NCBI GenBank assembly: GCA_024275555.1
Contig: JAJRYW010000193.1
Location: forward strand, 1-11,378
Direction of reading: 5' to 3'
From: Calditrichota bacterium
Lineage (GTDB): Bacteria; Calditrichota; Calditrichia; RBG-13-44-9; J075
DNA length: 11,378 bases
Below are positions 6,140 through 11,378 of this stretch, one piece after another. Within the stretch, counting starts at the first letter, position 1. Every line of letters begins with the position of its first letter. Both the position numbers and the translations under genes were made by a program. The notes beneath the pieces were generated by a model, which saw only the letters and a program-made list of their open reading frames with translations, did not search any database and was not told the DNA's origin.

Positions 6140-8395
6140 TCACTTTTTGGCAATCAGTTTCTTGAGTTCCACCATGTCGGGGTTAAGCATCTCTTTTACC
6201 CGCGGCCGGTTTACCGTGGCGACAATAATTTCGCCGATTTCCGATTTGACATCATTGTAGATCCCCAGGGCTTTCATCCGCTGAGTCTGGAGTTCATTAT
6301 CATCCGTGGGAGTCACATAATGCACCGCAAAGGCTTTATAGCGGTGGATCAGGTAAAGGTGGATCAAGGTCATTAAGCGTTTCCGGCGGTATTCCTGCAT
6401 AAAGGTGTTTTGATCCCGCACGGAGAGGAAGTTGCGCTCCTTACGATCCTGGATCACGGCAAAAACCACGTTGGCAACTTTCTGATTGTTTTCATCAAAG
6501 ATAGTCAGGGCGAGCAAATCGGAGCCTGCGGTGTGCGGGCGCAGGGAAACCCGTAGTTTCTGGTCGATGCCATTTCGCTCTGTCCACTCATCCAGCCAGC
6601 TTTCCAGCACTTTGGGCGGCACTTCGGTTTGGATAAGGTGCTGGAACTGGGTGGAGCCTTTGCCCATCGCCTTGGTGGTGGCCGTATGACCGGTGCAGGC
6701 CATCAACGCGCCGTCGGAACGGGGGCCGCCCACATAAGTCTGGGGCGTGCGATAGGGAGAGTTGAGCAGACGGAATTTGCGCTGCAAGCGGGCCAGGGCC
6801 AACATGCCGTCTTCTTTTAAGGCGGTGGCAAATTCCTCCGCCGCCAATCCGTCGATCTGATGCCCGCCGTAGGTGATGAAGTTAAACACGAACCCCAGTT
6901 TACCAAACTCGGTGGGGAACTGTTTCATCTCTTCTTCGGTCATCCCGGTGGTGTCCCAGTTAAACGACGGGGACAGGTTGTAGGCCAGCATCTTTTCCGG
7001 ATAGACCTGGTGAATTGCCTCGGCAAACTCGCGGGCTTCCTTGATATTGGCGGTTTTGGTTTCCATCCAGAGGATATCCGAATAGGGGGCGGCGGCCAGG
7101 GAACGGTTAATGGCGTAGGGGATGCCGCCCTGGATCTGGTAGTAGCCTTCCGGGGTGCGGGCCAGTTCAGTATCCCAGGTAATATTGATGTCCAGGGAGT
7201 TCGCTTTATCGCGGGCCTCGGAATGGGAGACTGTGTTCACAAATTGCTGCCACTCTTCTACGGACATGGCCAGCTCTTCCCCTTCCTCGATCCGGAATTT
7301 CATCACATCTGCCACGGCCTGGCCGTAGGTTTTCAACTCCGCTTCCATTTGCCAGACATCCAGGAACTTATCGACGATTTTATCGAGGGCGTTTTCCGCA
7401 CTGGCAAAATCCCCTTTCTTATACCCGGCAATGCAATCATCCAGGAACGGCGCCAAATTCATCTCATTGAGCCAATCCATTGCTTCGGCATACGCGCCCT
7501 CAGAGATGCGATAGAGCAAGTGGCCGTTGATTTCTTTGACGCCTTTCTCGTAGAAGCGTTTCAGGATGGCCAGGTAAGCAACTTTGTAACTGGGGATATA
7601 AGTATTGGTGGCGCCTAAAATAAAAGCGTGGTCACGTTCATCGCCGATGCCGTCTACGTAGGTGGCCGCTTCGGCGTCGGTGCGGGCCACGATGATGCCC
7701 GGCACGCCCATAATGTCTAATTGGAACCGGGCCGAGTTCAGCCGCTTAATCTGCTCATTCTGGGCCACCAGCACTTTACCGGCCTGGTGGCCGCATTTCT
7801 TAACGCCCGGTTTCTGATCTTCGATATGATAGCCCGGCACGCCCACTTCCACAAAGCGGCGGATCAGGTTTCGCACGTGCGCTTCCCCGCCGTGGCCGGT
7901 GTCGGCGTCGGCAATGATAAAGGGGCGGTAGTCGATTTCCGGGGCGGCTTTCCGCTCCGCGGGGGACATGCGCGCCCGGGCAAATTTCTGATTTTTATCC
8001 GCCGCCAGCAGCGCCCGCACCAGGGTCGCCGCTTCATTGGGAACCTGGCTAAGCGGATAGCTGGCTAAATCCGGGCCGGGGTCTTCCGTGGTAGACCCTT
8101 TGGCAGAAGTCGCCCAGCCGCCCAGGTAGATCGCTTCGATCCCCATTCGCTTAATCGCTACCGCCTGCCCCGGGGAATAAGGCCCAAAAGTAGTGATCTG
8201 TTGACGCTTGTCGAACAACTCCCGCAATCGTTTATAAAACTGGGCCGCCGCATCGCGGGCCACCGGGTATTCAACCGTTACCGTGCCGCGCTGCTCGGCA
8301 ATTTCCCGGGCAGAGTAAAGCCTCCGGATGCCCTTGAAACGGGGTTCGGCAAACCACCGCTCAATTTCCTTAATCTCTTTGCTGAACCACTCCAT
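6140..8395 (-). CDS. aceA: Isocitrate lyase, long ICL2-type
   Basis: A 751-residue isocitrate lyase (isocitrate to glyoxylate plus succinate, glyoxylate shunt, cytoplasmic). Visible motifs: IADADTGHGG (161-170), the catalytic loop KKCGHQAGK with nucleophile Cys201, NLSPSFNW (473-480) and TGHTATTKAMGKGSTQ near 568-583. It is far longer than the ~430-residue short form. It matches mycobacterial ICL2, which carries an inserted helical region and a C-terminal domain. Here residues ~612-751 contain LRVSLRPHTAGSD, VRDQNTF, KRLMTLIHLYLIHRY and VTPTDDN, all typical of that domain, which in Mycobacterium tuberculosis ICL2 mediates activation by acyl-CoA. The start is ATG 8395, five bases after GGAGG; a GTG at 8407 is in frame but lies within that ribosome-binding site. 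It is monocistronic, with its own promoter and terminator. No malate synthase is in the window. Confidence 0.95.
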   Translation of the reverse strand: MEWFSKEIKEIERWFAEPRFKGIRRLYSAREIAEQRGTVTVEYPVARDAAAQFYKRLRELFDKRQQITTFGPYSPGQAVAIKRMGIEAIYLGGWATSAKGSTTEDPGPDLASYPLSQVPNEAATLVRALLAADKNQKFARARMSPAERKAAPEIDYRPFIIADADTGHGGEAHVRNLIRRFVEVGVPGYHIEDQKPGVKKCGHQAGKVLVAQNEQIKRLNSARFQLDIMGVPGIIVARTDAEAATYVDGIGDERDHAFILGATNTYIPSYKVAYLAILKRFYEKGVKEINGHLLYRISEGAYAEAMDWLNEMNLAPFLDDCIAGYKKGDFASAENALDKIVDKFLDVWQMEAELKTYGQAVADVMKFRIEEGEELAMSVEEWQQFVNTVSHSEARDKANSLDINITWDTELARTPEGYYQIQGGIPYAINRSLAAAPYSDILWMETKTANIKEAREFAEAIHQVYPEKMLAYNLSPSFNWDTTGMTEEEMKQFPTEFGKLGFVFNFITYGGHQIDGLAAEEFATALKEDGMLALARLQRKFRLLNSPYRTPQTYVGGPRSDGALMACTGHTATTKAMGKGSTQFQHLIQTEVPPKVLESWLDEWTERNGIDQKLRVSLRPHTAGSDLLALTIFDENNQKVANVVFAVIQDRKERNFLSVRDQNTFMQEYRRKRLMTLIHLYLIHRYKAFAVHYVTPTDDNELQTQRMKALGIYNDVKSEIGEIIVATVNRPRVKEMLNPDMVELKKLIAKK

Positions 8396-8466
8396 ACGAT
8401 CCTCCACATTAATTGGTGAGGTAAGTACGCCTGCACTCCGCCCGCCGGTATTCCGCTTATCTAAAA

Positions 8467-8482
8467 TGACGCCGGGGCGTCA
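8467..8482 (-). promoter_or_regulatory. Terminator-like hairpin in the isocitrate lyase leader
   Basis: TGACGC/GCGTCA form a perfect 6-bp stem over a 4-base loop, followed on the minus strand by TTTTAG (8466-8461). It lies inside the inferred 5' leader, about 70 bases ahead of the isocitrate lyase ATG. The short stem and four-U tail would make a weak terminator, so attenuation is only a possibility. Confidence 0.4.
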
Positions 8483-8599
8483 ACCATGGACCGCTCCGGA
8501 TTGTGCCGGCATACCTGATCTTATTCGGTTTAATCCATTGAATGTACAGAATTCGAGACGGTGAAACCTGAATCGGGAAATCACCACTAAAGATGGCAA

Positions 8600-8628
8600 A
8601 AATTAGCAACGCCTTGCCTCGATGTCAA
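8600..8628 (-). promoter_or_regulatory. aceA: Probable sigma70-type promoter for isocitrate lyase
   Basis: On the minus strand a perfect -35 TTGACA (8628-8623) is followed after exactly 17 bases by TAATTT (8605-8600), a -10 that keeps the TA and final T. Transcription would start near 8593, giving a leader of about 200 bases. The sequence match is clear; activity is inferred. Confidence 0.5.
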
Positions 8629-8801
8629 CTTTTGTAATGGAATTCGGGCTTTTCACCTTCAATCTTCTGCGTAAATGATCGGTCTTTTTCTGATGGAGTA
8701 TAGAAATTCGGTTATGGCAGCCCGGGGTCCATAGGTTAAGCAGCATTGCCCCCGGCCAGTTAAACAGCCGATTTGAAACGGCTAAGCACCTTACTCCACC
8801 C

Positions 8802-8818
8802 CTTCTCCGGGGGAGAGG
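8802..8818. repeat. Small hairpin resembling a dispersed CTTCTCC/GGAGAGG element
   Basis: CTTCTCC (8802-8808) pairs with GGAGAGG (8812-8818), with one G-U wobble, over GGG. The flanking ACTCCACCCC...GAGAGG text resembles short C-rich/GA-rich palindromic elements that occur dispersed between genes in many bacteria. A single copy is present in this window. Confidence 0.3.
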
Positions 8819-8843
8819 AAACAGGCCTCCGGAAGCGGTGTTT

Positions 8844-9167
8844 TCAGAAATTTTTTTGCTGGGAATTGACCGTCAGCCGGTATAAATCCACAAAGATACA
8901 GGCGGTAACCGGAACCCGTTGGGTGTTTTGCACCAGGGCGCTCAACCACGCCCCCAGGAATTGCCCGGCAAAGTAGGCGCCGATGAGAATCGGGAAGGTG
9001 TACAGTTCAAATCCGAGACCGGAGAGCAGCCGCCCGGCCGCCACAAAGGGAACCGGCAGATGGATGGCAATGATCCATTGACGTGAAAACCTGGTTGTCC
9101 TGGCCCGCCAATAACCGAATGGCAAATTCAGCAGAAACACAAACGAGGAAACCCAAAAAATTTTCAC
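8844..9167 (-). CDS. Small multi-pass membrane protein, unknown function
   Basis: A 107-residue protein with about three hydrophobic segments (residues ~3-19, 31-50 and 54-79). These are separated by a basic loop (RARTTRFSR, 21-29) and a short Arg/Gly loop, and followed by a polar tail. The NLPFGYWRA and HLPVPFV pieces look like a conserved family of small membrane proteins, but I cannot name it. The start is GTG 9167 (GTGAAAATT), preceded by AAAGGA at good spacing; no in-frame ATG precedes it. It begins 22 bases after the stop of the glycan-binding/Hint protein, so the two are very likely one transcript. Association with that exported protein (as membrane partner or anchor) is only a guess from position. 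Confidence 0.65.
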   Translation of the reverse strand: MKIFWVSSFVFLLNLPFGYWRARTTRFSRQWIIAIHLPVPFVAAGRLLSGLGFELYTFPILIGAYFAGQFLGAWLSALVQNTQRVPVTACIFVDLYRLTVNSQQKNF

Positions 9168-9189
9168 CGCTAATCCTTTCTGATTTCAT

Positions 9190-10452
9190 CTATTTGGGAC
9201 TTGAACCAATCGTTTTGTTCCGGCCGCCCAAAACCAACTCCGCCGGAATCTGCTCGAGGCCCGCCGCTATCCCCCCGGCGAAAAAGATTTGTCCGTTCTG
9301 TAAACCGGTAATCGTGTAGGTCTTTTGCGGATGATGGATTGGGGTGATGTCTTCAATTGTTAAGGGCGCAATTTTTCCATTATCGGAGCGATGCAGGAGC
9401 TGATCGCCGACATGCAGTTCCGGCACGGCGGCATAGCCCTCATAACGACGGGTCTTTTCCGGGGCCGCCGAGGCCCATCCTTTTCCGGCAACCCAAAAGG
9501 GATGATCGGCCGTGGCCGTCAGTTCCTGTTGGTTGCTGAAGCGGTAGCGCACCAGCCGGCAGTGCCAGGCCGAGTCCAATCCGGTTACTCGGTCCGGGAG
9601 AAAGCGCTGTGCAGCCGCATCGTAGCTCAAAATCCTATCCCCGGTGTTCAAGCGTTCAATCGGTTTTACACTCCCATCGGCAAGGGCAATCATGGTTCCG
9701 GCGGTAAAGCAGTGTACATCCAGGCCGTCGAAGTACAATTCGGCAACGGCGGTATCGTCATATTTGCTGCCCGGGTAGACATCGGCAATCTCGAAGCGGA
9801 GCACTAAATCCTGCCCGTCGGCCCGGCGGCCCAGCGGCGCCGCCGAAAAAACCTGGGCGGCGCGGCTGTCCTGCAGACGGAGCAGGGCGTAGGCGCGGTC
9901 ATTCACAAACATCCTGAAGGTCTTTACCCGCGAGTTGGCTTGCCAGGCCTTTTCGGATTTCACATATCCGTTGTAGATAATTATTTGGGTGATTCGTGGG
10001 CTGTCATGCTCAAAACGATACTCCAGGTACTCGCCGACCCCGTATCCTTCCACGCCCTCCACCCAGGCCGTTTTGAAGTTTAAGTCATGAGCGTTTTCAC
10101 TGCCGTAGTGAATATTCCCTTGCTCCGGCAAATGCGAGGAACTACTCACCCGGTAGGGGCCGCCGCTGCAATACCAACTGCACCCATCGCCCAGGATATC
10201 CCAGATGCTCCCCAACGTCTCCGGGTATCGATCCAGGATTTGCTGCTCTTCGGGAGAAAGGTCCTCATAGGCGATGTTGCGCCCCAGTTTGTCCAAAATC
10301 TGATCGCGGCGGGCAAAATCCGCCCGGGCCTCCCGGCTGAAATCCGGCGTTGAACCCAGGGTGGGGTGAATGATCTCCAGGGAGTCCCGGGCAAAGAGAA
10401 GGACCGGCAAAGAAGTCACAATGATAATTGCAAATAATTTAGGTAATGACAC
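9190..10452 (-). CDS. Secreted NADase-type glycan-binding domain / Hint domain protein
   Basis: The GTG at 10452 is chosen because a strong GGGAGGAG lies five bases upstream and it places a signal peptide at the N-terminus (SLPKLFAIIIVTSLPVLLFA, probable cleavage after Ala21). The longer frame from TTG 10506 would bury that. Protein length is 420 residues. Residues ~25-90 are polar and helical; C91 and C95 (CSWYC) precede a NADase-type glycan-binding (discoidin-like) domain at ~100-243, recognised by TAWVEGVEGYGVGEYLE, NGYVKSEKAWQANSRVK and VYPGSKYDDTAVAELYF. A Hint domain follows: C248-FTAGT with the block A nucleophile, the block B TADH motif (T314-H317), and a final strand YTIT...FFAGG at 378-394. 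The usual C-terminal His-Asn is absent (AAG instead), and only 22 residues follow. I infer export and possible N-terminal self-cleavage at Cys248, hedgehog-like, without C-terminal splicing. The ligand is unknown. Confidence 0.85.
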   Translation of the reverse strand: MSLPKLFAIIIVTSLPVLLFARDSLEIIHPTLGSTPDFSREARADFARRDQILDKLGRNIAYEDLSPEEQQILDRYPETLGSIWDILGDGCSWYCSGGPYRVSSSSHLPEQGNIHYGSENAHDLNFKTAWVEGVEGYGVGEYLEYRFEHDSPRITQIIIYNGYVKSEKAWQANSRVKTFRMFVNDRAYALLRLQDSRAAQVFSAAPLGRRADGQDLVLRFEIADVYPGSKYDDTAVAELYFDGLDVHCFTAGTMIALADGSVKPIERLNTGDRILSYDAAAQRFLPDRVTGLDSAWHCRLVRYRFSNQQELTATADHPFWVAGKGWASAAPEKTRRYEGYAAVPELHVGDQLLHRSDNGKIAPLTIEDITPIHHPQKTYTITGLQNGQIFFAGGIAAGLEQIPAELVLGGRNKTIGSSPK

Positions 10453-10639
10453 GGCAACTCCTCCCGGTGCAATTTTGTTTGCAGAAGTTAGGCAGGATTT
10501 GGCCAAAGCACAAATTTAAACTTGTCTTTCCCTACACATTTATTGATGAGCATGACGCCCGGGTTCCACAAAAAGGGTAGCAGCGCTCATAAAGACGATA
10601 CGCGACTACCCCCGATGTGCTAAGATTGAATAGACAAGG

Positions 10640-11254
10640 TTAAGCAGTTCCCTGGCCCACTTCAAGCGGACTGCCCCACTCTGCGTAGAAAACAAAATCC
10701 GGGAGCGGTTTGCGGGAGCGCGGCGCCGTTTCCCTGCGGCGCAGCTCTTCGGGCAGGTCCTCCGGGTTGCCGAGGTAGCCCAGGGCAATCACCGCCCCCA
10801 ACTCATGGGTGGCCGGAATGTGAAAACTCTTCCGGATTTTTTCGGGATCATAACCGCCCATCAGGTGCGCGTGGAGGCCCAGTGCGGTAGCCTGGATAAG
10901 CAGGTTTCCCACGGCCAGCCCCAGGTCGTGCAGCGCAAAATGATTGGGCTGATTGTTCCGAACAAAAGACGACCGGGCGGTCGACAGAATCAGCGCCGGC
11001 GCCTGTTTGGCCCAGGTTTGGTTGCCTTCCATGAGACAATCGACCATTTTCCGGAACGGCTCCGGCTGCTCTTTAGTACCCAAAAGAAAGCTCCAGGGCT
11101 GCTCGTTCATGGAAGAGGGGGCCCAGCGCGCCGCCTCCAGCAGGGAAAGTATTTTTTCCGGCGCCGCCGCTCGCCCGGCAAAAGCACGGGGACTCCAGCG
11201 CTGCCTAATCAATTCATGAACCGGATTTTCCGTTTCAGCAAGTTTTTCTTTCAT
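10640..11254 (-). CDS. Nitroreductase-family FMN-dependent oxidoreductase
   Basis: A 204-residue nitroreductase, a soluble FMN enzyme that uses NAD(P)H to reduce quinones, nitro compounds or similar electrophiles. FMN-binding features: R18-Q-R-W-S21-P-R23-A-F at the N-terminus; AARWAPSSMNEQPW (41-54) with Ser47/48, Asn50 and Gln52; GLHAHLMGGYD (126-136), the flavin-site loop; ALGY (157-160); and a C-terminal RSRKPL (179-184) where the phosphate-binding Arg is expected. Length is normal for the family. The ATG at 11254 is preceded by AAAGGAG at ideal spacing. It starts 15 bases after the stop of the pirin-like gene, so the two are probably one operon for redox or quinone stress; this role is inferred. 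The true substrate cannot be told from sequence. No clear terminator follows it before the next gene. Confidence 0.93.
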   Translation of the reverse strand: MKEKLAETENPVHELIRQRWSPRAFAGRAAAPEKILSLLEAARWAPSSMNEQPWSFLLGTKEQPEPFRKMVDCLMEGNQTWAKQAPALILSTARSSFVRNNQPNHFALHDLGLAVGNLLIQATALGLHAHLMGGYDPEKIRKSFHIPATHELGAVIALGYLGNPEDLPEELRRRETAPRSRKPLPDFVFYAEWGSPLEVGQGTA

Positions 11255-11269
11255 TATATACTCCTTTTT

Positions 11270-11378
11270 TTATTGCATTGGCGTTTCGATAGCCAGAAGC
11301 CGGGAGGGCTTTTGAGCGACGACATCCACCGTTTCGGTCTCCCAGACTCCCAGGCCGTCCCGGCGCGCGAGGGTTTCA
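11270..11378 (-). CDS. Pirin-like protein, C-terminal end (partial, enters from right edge)
   Basis: The last 35 codons of a minus-strand gene, ending in TAA at 11272-11270. The visible sequence has RRDGLGVWETETVDV, then LLAIETPM just before the stop. This pattern (RDGLGVW followed by a strand of hydrophobics and a final P-M) is typical of the C-terminal cupin of pirin-family proteins, metal-dependent cupins of which some act as quercetin dioxygenases. With so little sequence the metal ligands, which sit in the N-terminal cupin, cannot be checked. It is directly upstream of the nitroreductase gene, 15 bases away and in the same direction. Confidence 0.68.
   Translation of the reverse strand, partial: ETLARRDGLGVWETETVDVVAQKPSRLLAIETPMQ

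Larger units (their letters stand above)
8396..8843. other. Intergenic region upstream of isocitrate lyase
   Basis: About 450 bases between the membrane-protein stop and the isocitrate lyase start. It holds the promoter (8600-8628), the leader hairpin (8467-8482), a hairpin AGCCG/CGGCT at 8766-8783 (8-base loop, followed on the minus strand by GTTTAA, possibly a weak end signal for the membrane-protein transcript) and a CTTCTCC/GGAGAGG hairpin at 8802-8818. I found no convincing gene in it; the short open frames lack ribosome-binding sites and any resemblance to known proteins. Confidence 0.5.

Noticed and set aside
6860..7618. 252-codon plus-strand open frame opposite isocitrate lyase
   Set aside because: It is fully antisense to the catalytic core of isocitrate lyase and its Gly/His/Phe-rich translation matches no family; a shadow.
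10453..10506. N-terminal extension of the glycan-binding/Hint protein to a TTG start
   Set aside because: The extension covers the GGGAGGAG ribosome-binding site and would push the signal peptide away from the N-terminus; GTG 10452 fits better.
1..11378. CRISPR arrays, tRNA or rRNA genes, insertion sequences, attachment sites
   Set aside because: No regularly spaced repeats, no tRNA T-arm signature with matching acceptor arms, no transposase or integrase motifs and no terminal inverted repeats were found by reading either strand.

Overview
The window (11,378 bases, moderately GC-rich, with Shine-Dalgarno-led genes, overlapping or tightly spaced pairs, and at least one signal peptide) comes from a bacterium, most likely a Gram-negative and uncultured one. 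No rRNA, tRNA or single-copy marker is present, so the phylum cannot be fixed. The gene mix (fused nucleotidyltransferase/CDP-alcohol phosphatidyltransferases, an ICL2-type isocitrate lyase, a NADase-type glycan-binding/Hint protein) gives only a weak inference towards a deep-branching lineage of the FCB type.

Left part (1-5344) is a set of genes for making a phosphodiester-linked polar head group. A CDP-alcohol phosphatidyltransferase with an eroded N-terminal nucleotidyltransferase domain leaves the left edge on the minus strand. Divergent from it is a two-gene plus-strand operon: a HAD phosphatase and a stand-alone nucleotidyltransferase, overlapping by 4 bases. Convergent with that pair, on the minus strand, are a second, complete nucleotidyltransferase/CDP-alcohol phosphatidyltransferase fusion (511 aa) and a radical SAM protein with a short SPASM/twitch-type C-terminus. 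Together they look like enzymes that activate an alcohol phosphate with CTP, transfer it to a second alcohol in the membrane, dephosphorylate an intermediate, and modify something by radical chemistry. The actual alcohol (inositol, glycerol, choline-like or other) cannot be read from the sequence.

Middle part: 5345-6139 is about 800 bases without a convincing gene but with several inverted repeats. It ends in a strong intrinsic terminator serving the minus-strand isocitrate lyase gene (6140-8395). That enzyme is the long, ICL2-like form with a C-terminal regulatory-type domain; it has a recognisable promoter and a roughly 200-base leader carrying a terminator-like hairpin. No malate synthase is in the window.

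Right part, all on the minus strand: a small multi-pass membrane protein lies directly downstream of a secreted protein made of a NADase-type glycan-binding domain plus a Hint (hedgehog/intein) domain that lacks the usual terminal His-Asn. Upstream of these are an FMN nitroreductase and, at the right edge, the C-terminal end of a pirin-like protein 15 bases ahead of it.

The most notable points are the head-group locus with two unequal CDP-alcohol phosphatidyltransferases, a possible -1 frameshift or unusual start at an A7 run in the left-edge gene, and the glycan-binding/Hint protein with no C-terminal splice residues and no cargo after the Hint domain.
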